Source: Neolentinus lepideus HHB14362 ss-1
Lineage: Eukaryota; Basidiomycota; Agaricomycetes; Gloeophyllales; Gloeophyllaceae
Direction of reading: 5' to 3'
Assembly: GCA_001632425.1 (NCBI GenBank)
Contig: KV425581.1
Coordinates: 16,319 to 80,318, forward strand
Length of the DNA stretch: 64,000 nt
The translations under genes and the position numbers were made by a program. Of the stretch, positions 9,877 to 22,135 are shown one piece after another (within the stretch, counting starts at the first letter, position 1; every line of letters starts with the position of its first letter). The notes under the pieces were generated by a model. The model did not search any database. It was not told the origin of the DNA and saw only the letters and a program-made list of their open reading frames with translations.

Positions 9877-9998
9877 TTCGTTGTCGCGTACCTCGTTCTT
9901 CGCTGTTACGTTCATTGTCCTTCGTTGTCGGGTACCTCGTTCTTCGCTGTTACGTTTATTGTCCTTCGTTGTCGCGTACCTTGTTCTTCATCGTCGCG
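9877..9998 (+). repeat. 44-bp tandem repeat, about 2.8 copies
   Basis: Units start at 9877, 9921 and 9965, each beginning TTCGTTGTCG. The first two differ at only a few positions. A shorter related motif CTCGTTCTTCG repeats within and before the units. It is a minisatellite in the 3' flank of the bHLH gene. Confidence 0.8.
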
Positions 9999-11194
9999 TT
10001 TCCCTCTCGGTACCGCCGTGCCTTACCTTTTGGGGCCGAGGGCAGGAGCGGCGGCGTCGTTGTATACCTCTCGTTGTATCATCACTCGTTGCAAAATAAA
10101 AATAAGAAGTCCCGCTCCTCTACATCTGTTCACAACGCGAGCATAAATAAAAGTTAATCCTACCATATGCACCACACGTTTTTGGAAAACCGGTCGGAGG
10201 AGGATACACACACAATCTACAGAAACGCCACGCTTTCCAAAGTAACAAACTCCTTAATGCCTGTAACGTCAAATCTCTCAATCTGGTTGTCAAGCCAGGT
10301 GGTCAGTCGATATTAGAATTGATCGATCTCTGTAAACCGTACCGATTTCAGCGCGCGCAAGCAGCAAGAGGGACGACGATCATCCAGACTGTCAGACAGT
10401 GTTAGCCGACCTTGAACGAGGGCGTCGAGGACCTCTAACTTGACGACCCTCATCAGCAAACAGTTACTATGGCAAGCACGTCGTGAAGTTAGAGATTTGA
10501 AGCTGAAAATTAAGGATTTAACATGACGAAAAAGTCGTCCCATAATTAATCATGTCGTCCCTCCCCGTCGTTACTACAGGGAGTCAACCGGGGACGGTAA
10601 TCGTCTCGCTCGCCTGCGTAGGAGCAATGTATTCGGCGACAATAACTGCCTGCTTGGTCTTCACAACAACACACATCGGTCCAAACCCTGCTGACGAGGG
10701 ACTTATCACGAGGCATGTGTTTCCGGACCGCGCGTAGCCGGGGGCGTTACGGCATTGATTTGCAGCAGTTGGTCACACGACGCATGCGGGTGTGCAGGGA
10801 GCGCAAAGGCCTGGTGGATGTGGACGATAAGCTTGCCTCGCTCGCGCTAGTCCTTATCTGTCGTCCACCGCGCCAACCAGCCAATCCGTCCGGACGAGGT
10901 AGCCCTATGGGGCGCGTTAATGAAAAGCTCCTGCAGATCAGAAGGGCACGGAGATAAGCAGCAACGCGTCAACGATCGTGTTTGACGTGTCTGCGCTGAC
11001 GTCGTGCGCTCCCACCAGTTCGCAGAATACGGTAAGAAGGAGAAATCAGCCTGCAGTGCACATCAGGAGAAGGGCAGAAGGGCGTACGCGGATAAAAGAC
11101 GCGCATTAAACCCTATCAAACCCGATGGCGCAGAAGCCCATAAGGGCACAGAAGTTATAATACTCGTGGCCCGCGTCGGTGGGCTGAGAATTGC

Positions 11195-11360
11195 GGACGA
11201 GATATCTCTGCGGATCATGAACGTACGTACAGACCTGCCGGGACCGCATGGTCGCTGGCCTCCAACTTCCAAGTCGCGCCGAGGAATATTTATACAGCGG
11301 GGTGCAGTGGGGAAAGTGGACAGGTAAAGCTGAGTGGGATGATTGGGTGAGGTAAGACGT
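11195..11360 (+). repeat. diverged direct repeat, copy A
   Basis: Shares blocks with 11995-12205, in the same order: CGGATCATG, the CCGCATGGTCG block, a GAATATTTATA motif and a GATGATTG block. The TATA-like GAATATTTATA in both copies suggests an old duplicated promoter fragment; this is inference. Confidence 0.45.
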
Positions 11361-11994
11361 ATAGATCTTTCAATACGACACGGATCCCGGGTTCGTGCCA
11401 TCTCTCAAAAGTAACATGGCGTACAGCTGCAAAGTCCTTGTCCACGAGTCTCTCGGACAAAAACTTTATAGCTGCGCGTGAACGCTGCACACGCACCGGT
11501 ATCGAAGAGTATATTGACCCCCCTCGGCTGCACGCTATTGGGGCTGGAGACGCGAATAGCTTCGACTGAATGTGCTGTACAATCTTTCCTGCGTGGTACG
11601 AATACATCGCGCCAATGAGCTGCGAGAGATGACGACAATGGGGAAGAGTATTTCTGCGCGTCAATAAGGATTCATGAAATCTGATTTAGATTTGGACTAC
11701 CGAATGGAGATGGTGGCCGATCGAGTTTGACGTGACCGCGCGATGACGACGTCGTCCACAGTGAAGTGTCCAGAGGATTCGAGAGAGGAAGATCAGAAGG
11801 TGGAATTTCAATTGAAACTTACGGAAAGACTTGGATGACCTCCCAGCAAAACCGGTAAGAAGACATGCATTAAGTTTGGAGGCGGACGCAGGTGCAGAGG
11901 CCTACCAGCCGATGACGGTACGCCAGCGGTCCATACGGGCACGCATCTCGCGGTTCCCAACCGGGCCCGCGTCTCCAGGCCGATGATAGACTTG

Positions 11995-12205
11995 TAGGAT
12001 AATATCTCCACGGATCATGGACGAGAACTGAAAGTACTTACCGGCACCGCATGGTCGTCACGGCCGAGGGAATATTTATATCGCGAGTCGGCGATTGGGA
12101 CGGGAAAGGAAGACGAGGAGATGATGATTGTGTGGTTGTCAGACATATCAGTACATATCCATGTCGTTCGGGTCCTGCCAATGAGATTCGGTGAGATGAT
12201 TGAGT
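11995..12205 (+). repeat. diverged direct repeat, copy B
   Basis: Partner of 11195-11360, with ACGGATCATGGACG, CACCGCATGGTCGTCACGG, GAATATTTATATCG and GAGATGATTGAG in the same order. It carries no coding sequence. Confidence 0.45.
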
Positions 12206-13374
12206 ATAATGGGTCACGTACGGTGCCATGCTTCAAAATCAGGATTGAAGCATGATACCGTGGGCACATGCAGTACCTGTTGAGTGTCGCAGCTCTGGAA
12301 GAAAAATTGGGTAAGAGGAGCTTCAGTATCGTTCGACAGGGGTGATTGACGACATTGACTGCGGTGGTGGCTTGGATCCAACCTTTTGGTGATGGACTAT
12401 TTTATGGCTACGCTGCCAGCGTAAAATGCGCTATTGACCATATCACTCCAATGCGGATCTTCCTCCCTAACAGAAGAGAGAAGAAGCTGCAAGAGAACAC
12501 ACGGTGCGTCGGCCGTGCAGTCAGCGCGAGAGACGGAAAGGCATCATGCCTCTACCTGCAAATTACGCTCGTACTCTGGTTTGGAGACGAGAGCGTAACA
12601 TACTGAAGCATGTGAGCGGGGCAACTTACATTCAAAGCAAACCGAAATCAAGACTGAAGCTGCCAGTGCCGGCTGACACAGCGTGTAATGTGGCTGACAG
12701 TGTCGCGATGACGTCATCCAATCTTTCGCCACAAAGCGCGTGTATGAAGCATGGTATACACCTTCCTTGATTTGAGAAATTTGCGTGTTCCTATGCTAGC
12801 GCATTGCTCTGATCCACAATTAAATCCGTACTAGCACTCCATAGCATTCGGAGCAGAACACGGTAAAGTTTACATCAAGTTCAATACACTGTACCGGTTT
12901 GAACTTACTGCTACTGCCACAGCATAGCAAGTTGTGATAGTATCGCCCTATGGATATGATCACCAGCATTAACTGCGACATGTGGAACCTTTTAACTCTC
13001 AAAGAAGGCACAGCAATCTTTGAGGGTGCCGTCCTCGCAGTGTGTTTTTTTTGCAGAAATCAACTTCACGAATTCGTCTTTGGAGCAGGGAACGGCCAGC
13101 CTAGCCGTCTGAAATACCTGATTCCAACATTTTTCTGCGCCTTCATCTGCTTTGGACGCTATATCTGCTAGCGTTACGGTATGTATCTTTAGGATGTCCG
13201 TCAGTGGTTCACCTTGTGTCGCCTAATATTATCCAATTTCACCGTCGTGTCTCGGACGGTACGCACGACTAAGTGAAGACGATCCACGCTGGTAGCCTAA
13301 CCTAATATTGCACATGTAAATCTACTCTTAGATAAAGGCACTAAACGAATTGCACGGTTATGGTCGCTTGTATA

Positions 13375-14316
13375 TCAGTTCACCAGCCCAGCTCTCACCC
13401 GCATCAGTTCTGACCAGGGCCCTCTCATCTTCACTCTCCACTGCCTCCCGCGCGGTGGAAACTCTAAAACCGCCTTTGAGGTCACCGAAGCTGAACAGTT
13501 CGAGCTTATTTCCCGTAGACTAGTAGTAACGTATCCAGCGTCAGTCACAGAGATCGGCAAGTCCTGCTCGGTGGAAACAGACGTGATGGTGATATTGTCT
13601 GTGGCGACCATGATGGTTCCTCTACCTTCATTTTTCTCGCCGTTGGCGATGTCGATACGGAAGAGTGTGCGGTCGGTCCTCGAGACGTACACGTTGGACG
13701 CCGGTGAGTTTGGCAAGTACCAGAATTGGTCATGATCGACCTTGGCTCGAATGAAGAACCTGCAAATCCGATTTGTTAAGTCATTCAAGTTGCTCGTGGA
13801 CCCGTGAGACGGACATGTAACGTACAAAGTTCCACTGACATGGTCAGTGATATGCTGCTCGAGAATCGGGCTGGCCCCGGGGACATCGCGGTTCGTCAAC
13901 AGCGTGAAGAACACTTTGTTCAGGAACTGCGGGGCGCAGTCCCGTATGGTCACGTAATTGGCCATGTTGATACCTCCATCGTGCGTATAGGACTCGGGGG
14001 TGAGTCGAGCAAAATATTTGACATATGATGTCTAGGACACCGCACGTCACCACTCGTCCGCCGTTTCGCGGCTGGAGAAGGTCATCACATAACGCCAGTT
14101 GTAGTTGTCTTTGGCCTGTCCAATATCATGAGCGTAAAGATAAGCTAGACAGTGTGGCTTGAAGACATACCGACTTGACATATGCGTAGAAGGGATCCAT
14201 GTTAGACTGTAATATTCACTAGGTTCAGGAGGCTGGGGGATGTACTGAAGACCAGGCCTGCGTCGCTTGGTATTTATGCGTTCAGCCAACGAACCAACGC
14301 TGTGGATCGATGTCAT
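13375..14316 (-). pseudogene. unrecognised paralogous family, copy 1 (decayed)
   Basis: Two-exon structure identical to copies 2 and 3: exon 1 13826-14316, intron 13760-13825, exon 2 13375-13759. Against copy 2 it carries several lesions. The second Trp of an ADEWWRALSK-like motif is a TGA at 14047-14049. The Lys five codons later is a TAG. An 8-bp insertion in exon 2 (near 13525, TACTAGTC-like) shifts the frame, and a 2-bp deletion near the end restores it, so the protein still ends in LVN. The ATG at 14314-14316 looks like the ancestral start. The family itself is not recognised: exon 1 resembles a helical domain and exon 2 a beta-rich domain (RTLFRIDIANG, GTIMVATDNITI). Confidence 0.75.
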
Positions 14317-14319
14317 CTG

Positions 14320-16032
14320 GAAGTGCGATTGTGGCCAGCGCAGAGTAGCCGGGGCTGGAGAGTCGTCGGCTGCATGAGCGTCGGGTCAGGTGGCGTAAAG
14401 TGGTGTACTGAAGTTTTAGTATATCAGACCTCAGTGAGTGGTATGGTCTCGATACTCCGACGCTTCTTGTTATCAATATTAATGAAAGTGCTTTATCGGA
14501 TAGGTGATGATGCCGAGATACTCCTTCAAATACTAACAAGCAGCCGACGTCGTAAATTAATGCACCTGTTACTATGAACGTGCCAGTGATCAGCAAGTGA
14601 AGCTCTTCGTGAAGATCGTTGAAATAGGCACCCGATAGCTGTGCCCGCTGTAGACTGCTCCTGCGAAGTACAACCAAGAAGGGAGATGCCTACAGGCTAC
14701 CAACGGCCTTTTGGGTGTACAATCCATATTTAGCTGGACATGGCAGTGCTATTAAAGCGGAAGACGAGGTGTCAGCAGGCTGGGTGGCTCGACGGTATGG
14801 CAGTCGCGAGCAGGCTAAGGCCCACACTCCGTGGTGGGGTCTCTTCCTTTTTATTAGGGCACAAATTGTTCTGTCATTGTCATAGAAACTCTCGCAGTCT
14901 ATCATGAGAGATATGAACGATGATCCGGAGTCATGAAACAGCGAAGCGGCAGTACTTCGACATTCACACCTCTTGATCAAATAATTTGGCTCCGAGAGCC
15001 TCAGACGACCGGCACTCAGATGTGATTCATGTGAAGCAGCGGTGGATGATTGTACCTGAGTAGAGGGTTACGTTACTTGCGAAGTACATTGAAGATGTGA
15101 TGCAAAGACCAAGGTCACTTACTTTCACTAGGTACACTCTCAATCTTGGAAGCAGGACTCGGATCAAGTTCATTGAACCTCGTCGACACGGGTGAGGCTC
15201 GGGTTTAATTAGACATACATAGCCTGAAGATGATATAGTCAACGAAAGCGATGCTCATAGCAAGATCCTGACCTGATAGCTGAGCGTCAACGCGCTGCAG
15301 GGATCAAGCCGGTTGGCTGATACCCACAGAGGGGAATCGTGATGGATAGGTGATCATGAAATGGAATGTGCGATGTGTCGCTCTCATCGATGAGAACTGA
15401 TTGGACGTAGTCATCCTAGTCCATCACCCGTGATTGAAGTTGTATTCATGACTCTCACAGGGAGATAGTGATTGCCGTCGGCCGACAAACTTAGATTTCG
15501 ATGAATCCCCCACAACGAGAGAGCGTGTCAAAGACTCAAATAGGACGAGGTAGATTCAGAAGCGCTCCCTCGATGCATGATTGCTCGATATCGGGAATCG
15601 AGAGGATGTTAGGCCTGACAGAGAACGCGGGATATGTAGTCGCAGAATGGGCGGTTCGGTAGACGTGACGTAGATATCGACCCTCCGAAGGCACGACGAA
15701 ATATTGCAGTACAGCACCTGACCAAAGGAACGTAAGCTCTTCATAGTATGTAGAAGTAATCTAGGTTCCATACCCAGACACACACTGGACGCTCATGAGA
15801 TTAAGGACGGGAGATACTGTGACGGTGAGAGGGCTGCACAGAACTGATTGTGATAGAGACGAATGATAACTTCACCTTATCAGCTCACCTGATTAATTTT
15901 CACCGTCAGATCTGGAATGGTGTGCACAGCTAAGTGAACACGATACTCGCTGTCAGTCGAGTCTGACTCGTACATGTAAAGCTATTCATTCATAATGGCA
16001 CGAAATGAATTGGACAAACGCCCACTTTCCAA
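14320..16032. other. duplicated upstream flank of copy 1; no gene
   Basis: Blocks of this interval recur upstream of copies 2 and 3 (for example 14332-14420, 14620-14670 and 14750-14830). The duplication unit therefore includes more than 1 kb of upstream DNA. Reading frames are not conserved between copies, so I treat it as noncoding flank. Confidence 0.5.
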
Positions 16033-16971
16033 TCAGTTCACCAGCTCCCAGCTCTCACCCTGATCAGATCTGACAAGGGCCCTCACATCTTTCTTGTCCG
16101 TTGTATCCCAAGCATGGGCAACCCTAAATCCGCCTCTCAAGTCACCGAACTTGAACCGCTCGAGCTTACTTCCCGCAATAACGTATCCACCATCGCCCAC
16201 AGAGACAGGTAGATCCTTGTTAGTGGAAACGGCAGTGATGGTGATATTGTCAGTGGCAATCATGATGGTCCCACTACCTTCATTCGGCTGACCATTGGCA
16301 ATGTCGATGCGGAAAAGTGTGCGGTCTTCCCTGGAGAGGCAGATGTTGGTCTCCGACGCGTTTGGACAGTACCAGAATTGGGTAGGATCAGCCTTGGATC
16401 GAATAAAGAACCTGAAAAATCGATTTGTTAGGTCGTCGCTCGTGCATCCGCCGGATTAAGATTCGACGTACACATTTCCGCTGACATGGTCAGTGACATG
16501 CTGCTCCGGAAGATGATTGACATCGCGGCCTCCGCGGTCCATCAACAGCGTGAAGAACACTTTATTCAGGAACTGCGGGGTGCAATCCTGTCTGAGTACA
16601 GAATCGCTGACGTTGAATAATGCCACGTCGTGTGTATAGAACTCGGGCGTGACGCGAGTAACATAGCTTGCATATGAGGTCTTGGACAGCGCCCGCCACC
16701 ACTCGTCCGCAATTTCACGGCTGGCAAACGTCATCACATAGCGATAGGTGTCGTTGTCTCTGGACTTTTCAAGCATCATGAGCTTCAACATACACGGGAG
16801 AGCGAGAGAGCGGGGCTCGAAGACGTACGTATTTGACATATGCATAGAAAAGACCCATGGTGGATTGTAGTTTTTGCTTGGCTCAAGTACTTGACGGATG
16901 TACTGAAGGCCAACTCTATGCTGCTTGATATTTATGCGTTCAGACAACCCAGTGACATCGTTGTCTGACAC
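16033..16971 (-). CDS. unrecognised paralogous family, copy 2 (best preserved)
   Basis: Exon 1 (16472-16971) and exon 2 (16033-16411) join across a 60-bp GTACGT...CAG intron into one open frame of about 292 codons. Exon 1 has helical, aromatic-rich segments (YRYVMTFASREIADEWWR, YVTRVTPEFYTHD, CTPQFLNKVFFTLL). Exon 2 is strand-rich (RTLFRIDIANG, GTIMIATDNITITAVS, GDGGYVIAGSKLERFKFGDL) and ends ESWELVN. There is no signal peptide or membrane segment. The codon aligned with the copy 1 ATG is ATC here, and the ORF opens with GTG. The true start is therefore uncertain: either it lies at an internal Met (about residue 50) or an upstream exon is missing from my model. I do not recognise the family or its function. 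The same exon structure recurs three times in 10 kb. Confidence 0.65.
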
Positions 16972-16974
16972 GAT

Positions 16975-18587
16975 CCGGGAGTGCGACTGTGGCTGGAACG
17001 GTGCACTCAGCCGAAAAGAAGGTTAGAGAGTACGGCAGTTGCATGGACGTCACGTCAGGTGACATGAAGTGGTATACCAAAGTTCTGGAGCGCTCAGCTT
17101 GAGTATGAGGCATAGTCTCGATGCATTGACGTATCTGATTATGAATACTAAGTCGGGTATCTGATGTTGCCGAGACACTTTTTTCAGATCCTGCAAGCAG
17201 CTCGACGTAATAAACCTATGATCATGCAGGTGGTCAGTAAGAGAATCTCCTGGTGAATACAGATGTGATACACACGGAATAAGCTGTTCCCACCTAGTGT
17301 AGACTACTGAAGCGAAATATAAGACACCAAGAAAGTACTTACCAGCCACATCTTGGAGCGCATAATCCAGAATAACCGACCATATGACGACGCTTTTGAA
17401 GCCCGAAGCAGCAGTCTGGAAGTCAGCACGTTGAAAAACACGACGGCATGACAGTTCGGAGCGGGCTAAGGCCGACATTCAATAACGGTGCCTCTTCCTT
17501 CTATTCGGGTACAGCCTGTTCTGTGACGGTCCTAAGACCCTTGATTATTTATCATGAGAGACACAGGCTATGACTTGAAGTTCATGAAACGGCGAAGCAA
17601 CAGTCAGCATCCACAACACGTGACCAAAAGTGGAAGTTGGAAAGCGTTATCCGATTGGAATTCGGAATTTCAGTAGCGGTGAAGGATTATGCCCAAGCTG
17701 AGGGTTACGTTACTGGTGAAGTGCGTTGAAAATTATAGATCCGAGAACGTGCGCTGAAGAAGCGATCATCTTCATTAGGGACATCCCCGACGCAGGACGC
17801 GCTGACATTACTCGGATCCGGTCTTGCCCGCACTAGTGAAGCTCAATGACTGATAGACGCTCCTATATAAAGGGTTCTATCCCTGTTACGTCAAACAGGG
17901 CCTCAACCTGGGTAGTGGGTGCGGCTGGTATGACCGGTATTGACATGAAAAGGTATGATAAATGACGCAACGTGCATTGCTCAACGATGAGAATTAATTG
18001 GAAGTAGTGACCCTGGTCCGTCGTTGCGATTATATGCGCACAGTGAGAAGGTGAACGGGAGGAGGGACGCGGTAATTCGTGTCGGCCTGCAGACTCAGAT
18101 TTTGCGATACGTGTCGCTCGTAACGTTCACGATATCCTGAGTCCTTAGGCCTATTTGTGGATTTTCACAGCTTGAAAAGATCTTCCAGTATTTTGGCTGC
18201 GAGGATATGTTGATGTCGGAAAGACTGTGAGAACGGGAGACGGCGACTAGCAAAGATAATTGCTGAAAGCCAGCGACGCCAGAGTTACAGAGGAATCAGG
18301 GGGGGATCAAAGACAACAAAGATCCACAGAATATAGTAAACACTTATTCAGATAAGTTCTTCGAACAAAAGACCTCACAGCAACTCGCATGGTGCCGCTA
18401 GAGGCCAATGAACGGAGTGAGCATCGGTTGTCCGACATTGAGGCTAGGACCCGCATCAGTTGGGCCAAAAGCCACAGACACACCATGTGACAACCAGGGG
18501 TGTTGCTGAGACCGCGATTGTCGTTCCTCGCAGTCTAAGGTAGGGAGCAAGGGCAACATGAGTGACTGACTCGGACGCTTTCGAAAG
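16975..18587. other. duplicated upstream flank of copy 2; no gene
   Basis: The first kilobase repeats the upstream flanks of copies 1 and 3 (for example the AGTCAGCA...GACGGCATGACAG block near 17420). Beyond 18100 I see nothing nameable until the MITE. Confidence 0.5.
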
Positions 18588-18788
18588 CATCAGGAAAACG
18601 GCCGATCGTCTTAGGCGGTCTTACGGCGATTTTAAGAGCTTTAAGAGCCGGACTTGGCTTAACAGGTCTTATTCTCGTCTTAAAATGGGCGCTAAGTACC
18701 TAAAAGACACGTAAAAGATGACAATAAGAACCATTAAGATCGGTTAAGCCAAGTCCCAGCCGTAAGACTGATTGCCGTTTTCCTGATG
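18588..18788. mobile_element. 201-bp MITE, copy A
   Basis: Bounded by perfect 15-bp terminal inverted repeats, CATCAGGAAAACGGC at the left and its complement at the right. Subterminal inverted blocks contain ACTTGGCTTAAC and GTTAAGCCAAGT. Copy B at 47322-47522 is the same length, in the opposite orientation, and differs at only about six positions. It has no coding capacity. No unambiguous target-site duplication is visible. Confidence 0.88.
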
Positions 18789-19355
18789 CAGGTTCACACG
18801 ATTGATCATTGGCCACCCTCGAGAACTTGCTACTGTTACCGATACTGCAGGACCAAGGTCCATACACGTTTTCTAATTCTAATTCACGTTACTCGTATCA
18901 GTCTTAATTCGCTATGTAGACGACCATTCGGTACTCTTCCGCCTATCCAAGGCTGCTTGACAAGCTTTTGATATTTTGGTCGTCTGATGATTCTAAATCC
19001 AGTAAGCTACCCAGATATACTTCTGCATCATCATGTCCATCATTATTCGTCATCTTATCCTGCGCTCATTTGATCATCATACATTTTGTCCTAGGCGGCC
19101 GAAATCTTTCCTCTCGGAAGGTAGGGCCTGTCTACGATTAGATTTGAAAATACGAAGATATGTATGCATATTCACGATCTCTTGGCCATCCGCCGTCGGG
19201 GTACCGAAATTACAGTGTACGCAGAACGGGGCAGGCGTACCTAGCTGCGGGACTAGACTGTTATTTAGTCCGCTGGGGATGTCAATGCGCCCCAATCGGT
19301 GAGTCTTCAGATTGAGCTCATGCAACTTCCATCATGTCGTGGGTGTTGCCATCGC
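18789..19355. other. no identifiable gene
   Basis: Short frames on both strands without support. Minus-strand sequence here may be a 3' continuation of the hypothetical gene at 19356-19851. Confidence 0.4.
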
Positions 19356-19851
19356 TCAGGTGCATGATCCCAACAATGGCGATATGACCCGTAGTGAGCG
19401 TTGCTGCGAGCCTACAGTATCCAACAGAGAGTTGAGTAAGTTGCACAGTTCATCGAACCCTGCGCAGTCGTTACGGTTACTAGACTTCAGAACACGAAAC
19501 GTCGTTGTTCCTATGGCATTGACGACGACCACGGCTTTGTTGACAGGCATGATCTCCAAGGGCAAAAATACAAGACTGGTCTCGTAACTTTCGCCTGCAC
19601 ACAGACAGAAGATGTACACAGATGTACATGAAAGGAGCATTACGCTTGTGGATGCAAATATCCAACGCGGTTATCGTGCCTGGATTAGACTGTGTGGGGT
19701 CTATGACCATCAAGACGTGCCGGATATTCGAGAATTCGAGACCGCCGAAGTGGTTCACAAGAACGATGGAGCATTGGGCCTTGGTACCGTGGATAAATAG
19801 CCATTTGCGGTCCGCAAGCGTTGCGGGAAGCGCCTCGTCACGCCGGGATAG
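19356..19851 (-). CDS. hypothetical protein, 3' exons
   Basis: Two minus-strand exons (19644-19851 and 19356-19594) join in frame across a 49-bp intron with a GTAATG donor and a pyrimidine-rich TGTGTGCAG acceptor. An AATTAG acceptor bounds the upper exon, implying further 5' exons towards 20.3 kb. The spliced reading includes ADRKWLFIHGTKAQCSIVL, SNIRHVLMVIDP and VVVVNAIGTTTFRVL and ends SPLLGSCT. Alternating hydrophobic strands recall the leucine-rich or C-terminal region of fungal F-box proteins, but this is only an impression. The N-terminal part could not be assembled, so the gene may be bro­ken. No function is assigned. Confidence 0.4.
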
Positions 19852-21056
19852 CTAATTGTCTCCACGCCTGTATTCATCGAACGTACCTTCAACCTCAATA
19901 TAATGTATTAAGAAGCACGACCACAGGCTTACGGCTGCTCCAATGATGGCCCTCCTGGACCCGTGAATCCATCAGAGAATGTGGAAGGTGGAAAGAACCT
20001 TACATTCGAGGCGATAGAAGTGATGACATGTATTATCGGTCCCTCGAGACGATCACGAACATTGTCGTGAATGTACGACTCAATAGACCCAGATATGCAT
20101 CGAAGCGGTGCCAGTCATCTGCGTTGTATTCCGTCAATAAACCTGGATACCGGAGTGATATATCAAGAGGGCCAACATCTAGAGACGGCGGTAACTCACG
20201 GCGGTAATACGCCCGGTCCACCGACCTCGCTGTATATTGAACGAGTACATCAGACACAGGAGTGACCTTCCACGCACGCTTACAACGTGTCCAAGGTTAT
20301 ATTGCTGTAGCCCTCGCTTGTCAGAGAAAGATGCTGGATTTACGGCTGCGGTAGAGAGTCTTGCATATGTTGACTTGCATATGACGAGGCAGCCTCGACG
20401 CGCCAGGTGACCCGCCTATGGTTGTGCCAGTCTGCAGCACAGCGGTGCGCAAATACCGCAGAGGTTCTGCGTCTTTAAGAACAGTTCTGCTAGCAGAGGG
20501 AGGGGCCTTGTCTGCCGAAACTTATTCCCTGCGGCCGAATGTTGTGGACCAAGAGAAGATCTTGAAGATGTAATCCATTGTGTCCGTACGTTCAGAACGT
20601 GACAAACCAGCATTCATTCCCTAGCGTTCGGACAAATGCATTGTCCATCGCGACTAACCCAAATAGCGCACCACCCAGATCGAGACTTGCCGTGGAAGGT
20701 AGAGAGAACGAATTCGCGCAAACCGCGGTCTCGTTGCGAGTTCTCTAATGAGAAAGACGATGGAAGAGAGGGACAATACGATGAGAACGCCAAAGTCAGC
20801 AATTATCATTCTGTAGCAACGGGAAAAAGTATATGTGCTTCGAACCGCGTCTTTATCAACACCGGATGTATACCTCACGGGTAACGAGAAACAAAATAAA
20901 TCGAAACTGGCGGTGGCTTGGTAATGGAAGCGCAAGTGTGAACAGAAACAAGAAAACAATAGTATGGAAGCACACACATTGGTCACTCGGAGTCATGAAT
21001 CATAAAAGTCCCCACTCTCGGGCACAACAGTGGCTGTGCCACGCCATACGCCGTCG
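19852..21056. other. possible 5' exons of the hypothetical gene; nothing firm
   Basis: Minus-strand open stretches at 20033-20257 and 20416-20613 could be upstream exons of the gene ending at 19356. I could not connect them by consistent splice phase. Confidence 0.35.
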
Positions 21057-21799
21057 ATGCCTAGATATCGCGTCTTTGGTGGCCCGCCGTTCGTGCAGGA
21101 TCTCATCAACACCGCAACCAACGAAGGAGAAAACACGTACGAATGGCGAACAATCTCTTCTTCTTCGACCGCATCACGTACAGGCTCAGATCGTCTACTG
21201 CCGCCTGCGACGCTGTAAGCTGCGAGCCGAAAGGTGGAGTCCTTTTATGGGAATATCATCTTCGACGGGGAGGAGCCGGATGAAGAGGAGGAAATTGGGG
21301 GGTTAGAGGATTCTATAAGAGAAGGGCGGTATGCAAGCATCAAATAAGACGACGAGACTGACTTAGAACTGGTGAAGGACAAACAACCGCGATAACTTGG
21401 CCGCCCACTCAGGAAGAACGGACAATCGATGAGACGATCAGCTTGGATAGAACAAGAGGGTACACTACCTGCACGCATTCCTTCCTTGAGACACAGGAAG
21501 ATTCATACTCTGACATGTCCTCCATCGCGCGCTTCCCAAATTTCCACTTCCTCCCATCCTCGTTGTCCCCTCTATCCAATGTAAGAGGGAAGATTAACGT
21601 GGTTGTTGCGGTTCTGGAGATCGATGGTCCGGATATGCATACGCTCAAGAAATGGCCCGAGAGTGGAAAAGAAGTGGCGGTCCTGAAGATGATAGGAGAT
21701 GAACACGGCGCGGTGGCAGCGCTCACGTCGTGGAAAGAGATCGCGGACGCGTGGGGTGTTGTGCCAGTCAAGAGAGGGGACGTTGTGCTGCTGGAGTGA
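21057..21799 (+). pseudogene. remnant of an OB-fold-like fungal protein
   Basis: Starts with MPRYRVFGGPPFVQDLINTA and later contains VESFYGNIIFDGEEPDEEEE, an acidic linker, then a compact C-terminal segment (GKINVVVAVLEIDGPD, GKEVAVLKMIGDEHGAV, GVVPVKRGDVVLLE). The last part has the strand pattern of an OB-fold nucleic-acid-binding domain. The pieces lie in order on the plus strand but in different frames, with in-frame stops (TAA after the first piece, near 21217, and another near 21342) and a stop right after VVLLE, where relatives would be expected to continue. I read it as a decayed or fragmentary gene. The alternative is an intact multi-exon gene with unusual introns. Family assignment is tentative. 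Confidence 0.4.
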
Positions 21800-22135
21800 A
21801 CCGTTCTTACCGCGGATGTCCCCAACGTATCTGCTCACATGGGAGATGAAGACGCTAATGCAGTGGGAGTGACTTTGTCTTTAACTGCGTCGTCGAATTT
21901 GAAATCGAGGATGGAGGTGTGTTATCGGACAAATCGAAGACTGCAACACGATATCTCGGCATTTGCCGCATAGCTATCTCGTGCCTTGCGTTCGCAATGC
22001 TCATGGTGCGAACTTACATAGCTTGTGCGGACAACTGAGTGAAGTAGTCTCTGACAGCTGAGTTGAATCTTATACATATAAAGCTGTCATACATAATTGT
22101 ATGGAACGAGTTGTACGGTTACGGTCACTTTCATA
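21800..22135. other. no identifiable gene
   Basis: Contains the downstream flank shared by the family copies (a GTGAAGTAGTCTC-like block and ACATATAAAGCT). Nothing else seen. Confidence 0.4.

Larger units (their letters stand above)
10000..13374. other. 3.4-kb gene-free interval
   Basis: Only short, unsupported reading frames are present on either strand. It contains a diverged duplication (about 11195-11360 against 11995-12205) and otherwise no feature I can name. Confidence 0.5.
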
